A stretch of DNA of 64,000 bases, from positions 1-64,000 of the forward strand of contig QVIN01000005.1 in NCBI GenBank assembly GCA_003416985.1. Direction: 5' to 3'. The notes beneath the pieces are model-generated. The model was not told the origin of the DNA and ran no database searches. It saw only the letters and a list, made by a program, of their open reading frames with translations. Shown one piece after another: positions 31,554 through 38,960 of the stretch. Position 1 is the stretch's first letter, and each line of letters opens with the position of its first letter. Source of the DNA: Duganella sp. BJB480. GTDB lineage: Bacteria > Pseudomonadota > Gammaproteobacteria > Burkholderiales > Burkholderiaceae_D. The position numbers and the translations under genes were made by a program.

Positions 31554-32416
31554 TGCGGTTTGCCGAAGACCGCCTGGCCAGCTTCCGCGCCGGCCCGCAG
31601 GCCGAGCGCCGCGTCCACATCTGGGAACCGGCCGGCGTTGCGCCGCGCGCGGTGATCTTGGCCATCCACGGCGGCATGGCGCACGCGGGCGACTACGTCA
31701 CGCCGGCGCTGTACTTCCGCCAGCACGGCATCGCCACCGTGGCCTACGACCTGTGCGGACACCAGGACGCGCGCCGCGTCGACATCCCCGGCTTCCATGT
31801 CTTCCTGGACGACAGCGTGGTATTCCTGCAGTGGGTCAAGCAGCAGTATCCGGGTGTGCCGGTCTACGTGATGGGCCATTCGATGGGTGCGCTGATCGCC
31901 ACCCATCTGGGCCTGGGCCACTTCGCCGGCGATCCCGCCATCAAAGGCTTCATCCTGTCGTCGCCGTACTACGTGAACGCGATCAAGGTGTCGCCGGTGC
32001 TACAGGCGATGGCCGGCGTGCTGGGCGCGTTGGCGCCGCGCATGAAGGTGCCGCTGGCGCCGCTGACCGATCTGCTGACCCACGACAGCGCCATCACCGC
32101 CCGCCATCACGACGATGAGCGCGACGGCATCCGCGCCACGGAAATCACGGTCCGTTTCGCCAACGCGCTGACGCATGCGCAGCAGGGACTGGCGACGCGC
32201 ATGCCCGCATGGTCACACCGCCTGTTCGCGGTGGTGGCCGGCGACGACAAGCTGGCCGACGCCGACGCGGCGGAGCGCATGCTGAAATCGGTGCCGCCGG
32301 CGCTGTTGACCTACCAGCGGCATCCGCAGAACTACCACGAGAACTTCAACGAACTCAATCGCGAGCAGGTCTTCGCCGACATCCTGGACTGGATGGCGTT
32401 AAGCCCCGCCCACTGA
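31553..32416 (+). CDS. alpha/beta hydrolase (monoacylglycerol-lipase-like)
   Basis: A 287-residue serine hydrolase. The oxyanion segment is AIHGGMAHAGDY, the nucleophile elbow is GHSMGA, the catalytic Asp is near VVAGDDKLAD, and a C-terminal His lies in the YHENFNE region. The general outline is that of the Hydrolase_4/monoacylglycerol lipase group. The substrate is unknown. It is cytoplasmic, with no signal peptide. It overlaps the preceding small gene by 1 nt and is convergent with the M56 gene. Confidence 0.85.
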   Translation: MRFAEDRLASFRAGPQAERRVHIWEPAGVAPRAVILAIHGGMAHAGDYVTPALYFRQHGIATVAYDLCGHQDARRVDIPGFHVFLDDSVVFLQWVKQQYPGVPVYVMGHSMGALIATHLGLGHFAGDPAIKGFILSSPYYVNAIKVSPVLQAMAGVLGALAPRMKVPLAPLTDLLTHDSAITARHHDDERDGIRATEITVRFANALTHAQQGLATRMPAWSHRLFAVVAGDDKLADADAAERMLKSVPPALLTYQRHPQNYHENFNELNREQVFADILDWMALSPAH

Positions 32417-32419
32417 GGC

Positions 32420-33688
32420 TTACTCCAGCACCCAGACGTACTGCAACTGCATCCAGGACTCCACCGGCTTGCCGGCCTTGAGGGCGGGCTTGAAGCCGCA
32501 CTTTTCGATGCCGGCGCGGGCCGCTTCGTCCAGGTCCTGATGGCCGCTGGATTTCTGCACCTGCGATTTCTTGAACTTGCCGTCGGCGCCGACCAGGAAC
32601 TTCAGCGTAACGGTGCCGCTTTCCTTGCGGGCCATCGCGCCCTCCGGCCATTTCGGCTTGTCGCAGGTGCTGAAGTCGGCCAGGGCGTGCACCGTCTGCT
32701 CGGCGACCTTGTCGGCGGCCACGGCCTCCGCGTAGATCGACATGCAGGCCAGCGCCAGTCCCAGCATCGGCACGGCGGCTTTCCAGTTCAAGGCCTGCGG
32801 TGCAGGGCGGCACAAACGTTGAATACGATCCATCAAATTTCCTCCATTGGCCGCTTGGGCCAGGTGGTGAGTTGAGAACTGGAGACGCTCCAGCTCCGAA
32901 AGTGCAAGGGCCAGGCGCCGCGGTTCGCCGAGCTGCCTTGCTGCGAAATCATCCGCGATCAGTTCGCGCTCGACGCGGATGCGGTTCGAGATCCACCAGA
33001 CGGCAGGGTGGTAGAACAGCAGCGTTTCGATCACGTTCTGCAGCAGGTTGACCAGGTAATCGTGGCGTTGGATGTGCGCCATTTCGTGCGCCAGCAGCGC
33101 CTCCAGCAGATCGGGCGGCATGCCCGCCACCAGCGCGGCCGGCAGCAGCACCACCGGACGCCACCAGCCAGCCGTGATTGGACTGGCGATGGAGTCGACG
33201 ATGCGCAGCCGCACCGCGCGGTCCACGCCGAAGCGCGCCGCCAGCCGTTGCAGCTGCGCTTCCCAGCGCAACTGGTCCTGGCGGTGGGCGCAGTCGCATT
33301 GTTTGGCGGCGCGGTCTATCCACAGCAGGCCGAGGATCATGCGCAGCGACAGCAGCACGGCGCACAAGGCCCACAGGCTGACGATGCCGCGCATCGAGTC
33401 GCGCAAGTCGAATGGTTCGCCGCCGCCGACCATGCTCTGTGCGGCTTGGCGCAGCAGGCCGGCGCCGATGACGGTGGCGCCGTCCGTGGCGCAGTACAGG
33501 CGCTGATACAGCTCGACCGCCGGCCAGCACAGGCAGGCCATCAGCGCCGAGCAGGCCACCAGGTAGCGGTATTCGGCGCGGCTGTTGCGCAGCAGCGTGA
33601 GGGCGATGGCGGTGGCGCAGCCCAGCAGCAGGCCTTGCCACAGGAAGTGCATCAGCGTCAGGCCGAGGGCGAAAACGAAAGGGCTCAT
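32420..33688 (-). CDS. M56 family membrane metallopeptidase with C-terminal TonB domain
   Basis: A 422-residue BlaR1/MecR1-type membrane peptidase. Several N-terminal membrane helices flank the zinc motif His201-Glu202-x-x-His205 (LAHEMAHIQRHD), with the following ERELIADDFA segment. Another helix near 305-325 leads to a C-terminal TonB-like domain (about 335-420, GTVTLKFLVGADGKF). There is no penicillin-sensor domain, so it does not sense beta-lactams the way BlaR1 does. It lies directly behind a BlaI-type repressor gene, overlapping it by 4 nt. By analogy it would inactivate that repressor on an envelope signal. Confidence 0.87.
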   Translation of the reverse strand: MSPFVFALGLTLMHFLWQGLLLGCATAIALTLLRNSRAEYRYLVACSALMACLCWPAVELYQRLYCATDGATVIGAGLLRQAAQSMVGGGEPFDLRDSMRGIVSLWALCAVLLSLRMILGLLWIDRAAKQCDCAHRQDQLRWEAQLQRLAARFGVDRAVRLRIVDSIASPITAGWWRPVVLLPAALVAGMPPDLLEALLAHEMAHIQRHDYLVNLLQNVIETLLFYHPAVWWISNRIRVERELIADDFAARQLGEPRRLALALSELERLQFSTHHLAQAANGGNLMDRIQRLCRPAPQALNWKAAVPMLGLALACMSIYAEAVAADKVAEQTVHALADFSTCDKPKWPEGAMARKESGTVTLKFLVGADGKFKKSQVQKSSGHQDLDEAARAGIEKCGFKPALKAGKPVESWMQLQYVWVLE

Positions 33689-34056
33689 TTTTTCTCATCC
33701 TTGAGGATTTTCTCGATCTCTTCGCGCTCCTTCTTCGAGATCCCGGAGCGCAGCGCCGCCAGCACCAGCGCCTTGGCCGAGCCGGCGAAGGCCTTCTGCA
33801 TCAAGTCCTTCAGCAGATTGGTTTGCAGCGCGTCCTGCGCCTGTGCCGGCGCGTAGACGTGCGAGCGTTGGCTCTCGTCGCGGATCAGGATGCCCTTGGT
33901 GTGCATGATCTGCATCAGCCGCAGCACGGTGCCGTAGGCCAGGTCCGGCTTCTCTTCCAGCATGGCTTCGTGTACCTGCTTGGCGGTGGCCGAGCCGAGC
34001 GGCCACAGGGCCTGCAGCAGATCGAGTTCGGCGGCGGTTGGTTTGGGTATGCTCAT
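33685..34056 (-). CDS. BlaI/MecI/CopY family transcriptional repressor
   Basis: A 123-residue winged-helix repressor: PTAAELDLLQALWPLGSATAKQVHEAM, then YGTVLRLMQIMHTKGI and a helical C-terminal dimerisation tail. It forms an ATGA-overlapping pair with the M56 peptidase gene, the usual repressor/sensor-protease arrangement. It is likely to repress its own promoter. Palindromes containing TGTCTA/TAGACA lie upstream at 34099 and 34157. No beta-lactamase gene is adjacent, so other targets are expected. Confidence 0.9.
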   Translation of the reverse strand: MSIPKPTAAELDLLQALWPLGSATAKQVHEAMLEEKPDLAYGTVLRLMQIMHTKGILIRDESQRSHVYAPAQAQDALQTNLLKDLMQKAFAGSAKALVLAALRSGISKKEREEIEKILKDEKK

Positions 34057-34098
34057 GGGTGTCTCTTGTCGGCTTGCTAAAGTATTTGTAGATTAGTC

Positions 34099-34108
34099 TG
34101 TCTAGACA
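34099..34108. promoter_or_regulatory. candidate BlaI-type operator 1
   Basis: The perfect palindrome TGTCTAGACA lies 43 nt upstream of the repressor start, overlapping a possible TTGTCT -35 element on the minus strand. A second site with the same half-sites lies at 34157-34172. Repressor binding is inferred from position. Confidence 0.45.
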
Positions 34109-34156
34109 AAAATGTATACTTTAGTTTTCAGCGCCGCTGCGACGTGTTGCTTTGTG

Positions 34157-34172
34157 TAGACAGGTTTGTCTA
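34157..34172. promoter_or_regulatory. candidate BlaI-type operator 2
   Basis: The inverted repeat TAGACA-N4-TGTCTA uses the same hexamers as the site at 34099, in the opposite arrangement. It overlaps the stop codon of the upstream histidine kinase gene. Confidence 0.35.
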
Positions 34173-35468
34173 TAAAGTGATGGTGAAGCGCGCGCCGCCC
34201 AGCGGGGAATCGTCGACGGCGATGGCGCCGCCGTGCAGCTGGACGGCTTTGGCGGTGATGGCCAGGCCCAGGCCGTAGCCGCTGGCGGCGTAGTCCTGTT
34301 CGCGCTCCAGGCGGTAGAACGGCTCGAACACGCGCTCGCGCGCTTCGGATGGGATGCCGGGGCCGTCGTCCTCCACGGCGATGCGCAGGGCGCCGCCGTC
34401 GCGCGCGGCGGACAGCACGATGCGACCCACCGCGTACTTGGCGGCGTTCCCCAGCAGGTTGTTGACGGCGCGCGCCAGCAGGCGGGCGTCGCCCTGCAAC
34501 TCGCCCAGGTCGCCGGCGATGCTGGCGTTGAACCGCTGGTGCAGGTGGGCGGGCGGTGTGCACTCCCGCAGCAACGGCGCCAGCTCGAACGTCTGACGCG
34601 GCATGGATTGCGCCTGGTCGAGCTGCGTCAGGCTAAGCAGCTCGTTGACCAGCGTTTTCAATTCCTCGACATCGGTCTCCATGGCCGCGATGCGCTTTTG
34701 CAGCGCCGGATCGTCGTCCGCGTGGCGCTCGCGCAGCAGCTCCAGACCGAACTCCAGCCGCGCGATCGGCGTGCGCAGCTCGTGCGACACCGAATGCAGC
34801 AGGTTCTTGCGCGCTTCCATCAGCAAGCCGATACGCTCGGCCATGTCGTTGATGCGGCCGGCCAGCGGCGCGATGCTGGACGCGGGCCGCACCTCGGCCC
34901 GCGCCGCCAGGTCGCCCTGGCCGAAATCGTCGGCCACCTTCGACAGCGCCAGCAAACCGCGCCAGTGCCGGCGCGACCACCAGCCTATCGGTATCAGCAG
35001 GAACAGCGCGATCACGCCGAAGCGGATGGCCTCCATGCCCAGCGCCCGGCCGATGTCGATGGGCAGGCGCTGGGCGTGGATCACGTCATCGTCGCTGCCG
35101 ATGTAGCGCGCGCCGGTCGTGTCGACGCGGCGGTAGAAGCCCTTGCCGCCGACGTCGATCACCACCGCGCCTTGCCGCAGCTGGCCGCGTTTGGAGGAGG
35201 GCAGCGCCGCCAGCGCCTCCTTCAGCGGCTGCAGTTCCAGCGTGGCCTCGGATACCTCGCGCACCTTGTTCAGGCGCGGCAGCCATTCGTCGGCGGGCGC
35301 CTTGTCGATGTACTGCTCCAGCAGGAAGATCTGGCCGGCGGCCTGGCGGCGCGCGATCTCCTCCAGCGGGTCGCCGAACAGGCGGCTGAAGGTGACGTAG
35401 ATCGCGCAGGTGGCCAGCGTGATGGCCAGCACCACCAGCAATGCGAAGCGCCAAAAAAGCCGGTTCAT
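34170..35468 (-). CDS. RstB-like sensor histidine kinase
   Basis: A 432-residue inner-membrane kinase. Layout: TM1 (about 7-28), a periplasmic domain to about 145, TM2 (about 148-168), HAMP, then His229 in SVSHELRTP. The ATPase has VNNLLGNAAKYA, EDDGPGIP and GYGLGLAI. The periplasmic part (ARRQAAGQIFLLEQYI...WLPRL) resembles RstB of enterobacteria. It overlaps the response regulator gene by 4 nt (ATGA) and lies downstream of it. The start at 35468 is fixed by that overlap and the TM1 sequence. Confidence 0.88.
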   Translation of the reverse strand: MNRLFWRFALLVVLAITLATCAIYVTFSRLFGDPLEEIARRQAAGQIFLLEQYIDKAPADEWLPRLNKVREVSEATLELQPLKEALAALPSSKRGQLRQGAVVIDVGGKGFYRRVDTTGARYIGSDDDVIHAQRLPIDIGRALGMEAIRFGVIALFLLIPIGWWSRRHWRGLLALSKVADDFGQGDLAARAEVRPASSIAPLAGRINDMAERIGLLMEARKNLLHSVSHELRTPIARLEFGLELLRERHADDDPALQKRIAAMETDVEELKTLVNELLSLTQLDQAQSMPRQTFELAPLLRECTPPAHLHQRFNASIAGDLGELQGDARLLARAVNNLLGNAAKYAVGRIVLSAARDGGALRIAVEDDGPGIPSEARERVFEPFYRLEREQDYAASGYGLGLAITAKAVQLHGGAIAVDDSPLGGARFTITL

Positions 35469-36142
35469 TCCCAGGCCGAGGGGCTGAACAGATAGCCTTC
35501 GCCCCAGACGGTCTTGATGCGCTCCGAACCGCCGTCGCCGAACTTGCGGCGCAGGCGGGAGATGCAGTTGTCGATGCTGCGATCGAGGCCGTCGAATTCG
35601 ATGCCGCGCATCTTGACCAGGATGTCGTTGCGCGACAGGACCTTGCCGGAGGCGCCGGCCAGGATCGCGAACAATTTGAACTCGGTGCTGTTCATCGCCA
35701 CCTCGCCGCCGCGCCAGTGGACCGTGCGGTTCTCGCGCGAGATGCGCAATTGGCCGATGACGATGTCGCTGCTGGCGACGCCGCTGCCGCGCCGCTGCAA
35801 TGCGCGCAGGCGGGCCAGCAGCACGCGCGGTTGCACCGGCTTGTTGACGTAGTCGTCGGCGCCCTGTTCGAGGCCGGAGACTTCGTCGAAGCTGTCCTCG
35901 CGCGCGGTCAGGATCAGGATCGGCACGGCGCTGAGCTGGCGCAGCTGGCGGCACACCACCAGGCCGTCCACGCCGGGCAGCGTCAGGTCGAGTATCACCA
36001 GGTCCGGCTGGGTATCGCGGAAATGGTCGAGCGCGCGGTCGCCGCGTGTCACCACGTCGACGGCGTAATCGTATTCGTCCAGGTATTCCTTGACCAGCGC
36101 GGCCAGCCGCGCATCGTCTTCCACCAGCATTACACGCTGCAT
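35465..36142 (-). CDS. OmpR/RstA-like response regulator
   Basis: A 225-residue OmpR-family regulator. The receiver has the acidic pair Glu8-Asp9-Asp10, phospho-acceptor Asp52 (LVILDLTLPG), a Thr in ILTARED and Lys in VNKPVQ. The winged-helix domain ends RIKTVWGEGYLF. GGAGG precedes the ATG at 36142, which is chosen over an upstream in-frame start. It is divergent from an envelope operon, and TACA direct repeats resembling the RstA box lie in the shared gap. RstA-like is a similarity call, not proof of orthology. Confidence 0.9.
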   Translation of the reverse strand: MQRVMLVEDDARLAALVKEYLDEYDYAVDVVTRGDRALDHFRDTQPDLVILDLTLPGVDGLVVCRQLRQLSAVPILILTAREDSFDEVSGLEQGADDYVNKPVQPRVLLARLRALQRRGSGVASSDIVIGQLRISRENRTVHWRGGEVAMNSTEFKLFAILAGASGKVLSRNDILVKMRGIEFDGLDRSIDNCISRLRRKFGDGGSERIKTVWGEGYLFSPSAWE

Positions 36143-36208
36143 CGCGCCTCCGTTTTCGTGGGTATTGTAGTGGAGCGCGGCGCTCATGTGGCATTTTCGA
36201 CAATCGGG

Positions 36209-36222
36209 TACACATTCGTACA
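36209..36222. promoter_or_regulatory. RstA-box-like direct repeat
   Basis: TACA-N6-TACA (36209-36222) matches the spacing of the RstA box TACATNTNGTTACA, although the inner bases differ. It is part of a 10-bp tandem repeat (GTACACATTC then GTACACTTTC, 36208-36227). Further TACAAAT copies follow at 36230 and 36243. The position between the regulator and the divergent envelope genes suggests control of both. Confidence 0.5.
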
Positions 36223-36337
36223 CTTTCTATACAAATGGCGCCTACAAATTGAGGACAATTCAACGACAGACCGAGGCGGATTCCGTGGCGATGGGTGCCT
36301 AACATTGGAGGCTCCTACTTCAACCTGGATTCCGAAC

Positions 36338-36916
36338 ATGAAAAAAATCATCTGCACCGCTTTCGTCGCTCTGGCCGCAAGCTCGCTGGCGCATGCCGAA
36401 GGGATGTATGTGGGCGCCAATGTCAGCTCCCGGACCGATGGCAATATCAAATACACCGAGAACGGTGTGACGACCGAGCACAGTGCCGCCAAGAGGGCGA
36501 CCCCAATCGGTCTGTTTGCGGGATATGACCTGTCGCCGGTGTGGGCGCTGGAAGCCGGCTACCGCACCGACGGCGGCTCGACCAGCTTCGATCTCAGCCC
36601 CGGTTACCGGCTCAAGACGCGCGTCAGCACCGCCTATCTGGCGGCGCGAGGGACGTGGAAGCTGAGCGAGGACTGGTCCCTGTTCGGCAAGGCAGGCGTC
36701 GGACAGGGGCGGCTGAAGATGGATATCAGCGGCAAGAACGCTCCGGCTGGCGAGTCGGTTAACAAGACCGGCTTGTACCTGAGCGCGGGCGCCTCCTACC
36801 TGGTCACCAGGGATGTGGCGCTGCAGCTGGAACTGGAACACACCAATAAACTCGAACATGACGGCTTCACCGCCAAGACAGATCGTTTCGCGCTGGGCGT
36901 GCGTTTCGATTTTTAA
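36338..36916 (+). CDS. small outer-membrane beta-barrel protein
   Basis: A 192-residue protein with a signal peptide (about 1-20, ending AHAEG) and an eight-stranded OmpA/OmpX-like barrel pattern: GMYVGANVS, PIGLFAGYDLSPVWALEAGYR, YLAARGTWKLSEDWSLFGKAGVG. It ends in RFDF with terminal Phe. It is first in a three-gene rightward run divergent from the RstAB-like pair, downstream of RstA-box-like repeats, so it is a likely target of that system. The specific function is unknown. Confidence 0.82.
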   Translation: MKKIICTAFVALAASSLAHAEGMYVGANVSSRTDGNIKYTENGVTTEHSAAKRATPIGLFAGYDLSPVWALEAGYRTDGGSTSFDLSPGYRLKTRVSTAYLAARGTWKLSEDWSLFGKAGVGQGRLKMDISGKNAPAGESVNKTGLYLSAGASYLVTRDVALQLELEHTNKLEHDGFTAKTDRFALGVRFDF

Positions 36917-36923
36917 GGAATAC

Positions 36924-37688
36924 ATGAATAAGCTATCCCCGCTACTTTTGCTGTTGGCCGCGTGCGCTCCGGCGCTGGCCGAAAACACCACCGGGTTGAT
37001 GATGCCCGATGGGAGCAAGGACATGTACGCGGGGCTGGCCTTCACCACCAGGACGGCGGCGGCGGAGGGCGAGACGCGCCCAGTGATCCTGCGGCCGCTG
37101 TTCCAGGTCCAGTGGAGCAACGGGATCTTTGTCTCGGCCAACGGCGTGCTCGGGATGCACCTGTCCGAAACGGCTGGCGTGGAATATGGGCCGCTGATAC
37201 TCGGCAGCGATACGCGCAATCCCGGTGACAGCCGGCGCCTGCGCGGCACGCATCCTGTTCGCGGCTCGGCCGATGTCGGCGGATTTTATAACCACTACCT
37301 TGGCGACGAGGCGCGGGTGACATCGAACCTCGTGTACGACACCAGCGCCCGCGGTTTCCGTGGCCAGGTCGGCGTGCAGAAAACCCTGCCGTCGCCGGCG
37401 CCGCATCATACGGTGACGCTGTCGGCCGGCGTTTCGCTGGCCAGCGATCCGGTGATGCGCGAGTTGTATGAAGTCCGCACCGCCACCGGTGGCGTGCGCG
37501 ATTACCATCCTTCCGCCGGCGTGATGTCGGTGAGCGTGGGCATCAACTGGAACTGGGCCTTGAGCAGCAAGTGGCTGATCAACAGCACGGTGACCGGCGC
37601 GCGGCTGGGCAACGGCCCGGCCGAAGCGCCCTTCGTCGACCGCCGCAACTTCATCACGTGGTCCAGCGGACTGGCTTACCGGTTCTAA
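36924..37688 (+). CDS. MipA/OmpV family outer-membrane protein
   Basis: A 254-residue protein with a signal peptide (about 1-19) and the MipA/OmpV barrel, ending RRNFITWSSGLAYRF with C-terminal Phe. MipA of E. coli scaffolds murein hydrolase and synthase. Other family members lie next to two-component systems and respond to envelope conditions, as here. AAGGA precedes the ATG, 7 nt after the previous gene, so the two are co-transcribed. Confidence 0.85.
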   Translation: MNKLSPLLLLLAACAPALAENTTGLMMPDGSKDMYAGLAFTTRTAAAEGETRPVILRPLFQVQWSNGIFVSANGVLGMHLSETAGVEYGPLILGSDTRNPGDSRRLRGTHPVRGSADVGGFYNHYLGDEARVTSNLVYDTSARGFRGQVGVQKTLPSPAPHHTVTLSAGVSLASDPVMRELYEVRTATGGVRDYHPSAGVMSVSVGINWNWALSSKWLINSTVTGARLGNGPAEAPFVDRRNFITWSSGLAYRF

Positions 37689-37693
37689 GCGGC

Positions 37694-38374
37694 ATGTTCA
37701 AACTCCTCCTACTCGGTCTAGCCTTGCTGCCGGCGTTCGCCGGAGCGCAGGAGGACTCCGACTGGATCGAGTATCGCGACGCCTATCGCCAGATGATCTG
37801 GTTTGAAAAGTACGGCAAGCCCAAGCAGTTTTTGCAGAACCACTTCCGGATACGTCCACGCGACAAGAGCGTGCCGACGGACGGCCTGCGGCTGACGCTC
37901 AACGGCAAGGCCACGCACGTGGCGCTGCCGCTCGATGCGCTGGGGCGCGCGGTGTTCCCGTTCTCCAAGGCGGCCTATGACGACAACGCGGAACTGACCG
38001 TGAACCGCAAGGCGGGGCAGCTCAAGTCCGGCGCCTGGGTGTCCATCGTGACGCGGCCGGACGGCGTCTACGCGGCCGCCGACCTGCGCACCGCCTGCGA
38101 CCAGTTGCTGGCCTATCTGCGCTACTCCGGCGAGGCCGCCGGGAAGAGCTGCGCCGGCGTACAGTTCTCGTATCCGAAGAACGATGCTTCGCAGGTGCAG
38201 TTCCATGCGGCCGGTGGCGCCGTCACCATGCTGGCGGCGAAAGAGGGGCCGGCCTTCAGCGGCGATGTCGTCGCCACGTTCAGGGTGTTCGTCTATCGCT
38301 TCGCCGCGCTGCCGGAGGCGGGGCAGATCGTCACCAGCAGCACGCCGCTGGCGATTGCGGCTTTACTTGAGTGA
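37694..38374 (+). CDS. secreted protein of unknown function
   Basis: A 226-residue protein with a clear signal peptide (MFKLLLLGLALLPAFAGAQ). I do not recognise the mature domain. It has a two-Cys pair (TACDQ and SCAGV), and a middle region RLTLNGKATHVALPLDALGRAVFPF that reads like a beta-rich domain. It starts 5 nt after the MipA/OmpV gene, so it is probably exported and functions with the two outer-membrane proteins. Its end overlaps the convergent nucleotidyltransferase gene by 12 nt. Confidence 0.7.
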   Translation: MFKLLLLGLALLPAFAGAQEDSDWIEYRDAYRQMIWFEKYGKPKQFLQNHFRIRPRDKSVPTDGLRLTLNGKATHVALPLDALGRAVFPFSKAAYDDNAELTVNRKAGQLKSGAWVSIVTRPDGVYAAADLRTACDQLLAYLRYSGEAAGKSCAGVQFSYPKNDASQVQFHAAGGAVTMLAAKEGPAFSGDVVATFRVFVYRFAALPEAGQIVTSSTPLAIAALLE

Positions 38375-38953
38375 TTCGATCACCAGCAGCGGCCAGCGCT
38401 GCGCAAAGCGCTTGGATGCGATGCGGTGCCGGTAGGTGTCGGCATCGGCGCGGGCCGGATTGTGCCGCACGCGCAGTTCGAACAGATCTTCCAGTCCGTG
38501 TGGAGCGATCACCTGGATGGTGTCGTCCGCGTCGAGTGCAACGCCGACGCAGGTTGCGTACTCCGGCCAGGTCGCCACGCCATCCGCCAGCGATAGCAGC
38601 GGCGCGACCTCGCGGCCGAATTCGCGCATGAACCATGCGTGGACGTGCGCCTGGTTGGTCACCTCCCATTCCAGCGCCGGCATCAGCTGGCGCAGCCGCG
38701 CTTCCAGTTCGGCGTCGTGCCGCGGCGGCGCATGCGGGGCGAAGTAGACCAGGTCGACGTCGGCCAGCGGCGTGGGACTAGCGTGGCCGTGCAGCGCATC
38801 CCACACCAGCGTGCGGACGGCGCCCGCGCCGATGCACCAGCTTTCCAGCCCGAGGCTGCGGGCGGCCGACAGCGCGGCCATCAGCTCCGCCGAGGAGCGG
38901 ACCATGTCGATCAGGCGTTGCGTCAGCGAGGAGGGTGGGAGGCTCATGGTCAT
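38363..38953 (-). CDS. nucleotidyltransferase family protein
   Basis: A 196-residue protein of the small NTP_transf_6-type family. An N-terminal WCIGAGAVRTLVWD is followed by ADVDLVYFAP (metal Asp pair), a WEVTNQAHVHAWF segment and a C-terminal FELRVRHNP...KRFAQRWP. The family has no established substrate. The start may be 38953 or the Met two codons later (38947). It lies between the convergent secreted protein and the propeller kinase on the same strand, with a 7-nt gap. Confidence 0.82.
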   Translation of the reverse strand: MTMSLPPSSLTQRLIDMVRSSAELMAALSAARSLGLESWCIGAGAVRTLVWDALHGHASPTPLADVDLVYFAPHAPPRHDAELEARLRQLMPALEWEVTNQAHVHAWFMREFGREVAPLLSLADGVATWPEYATCVGVALDADDTIQVIAPHGLEDLFELRVRHNPARADADTYRHRIASKRFAQRWPLLVIESLK

Positions 38954-38960
38954 CGGGAGC

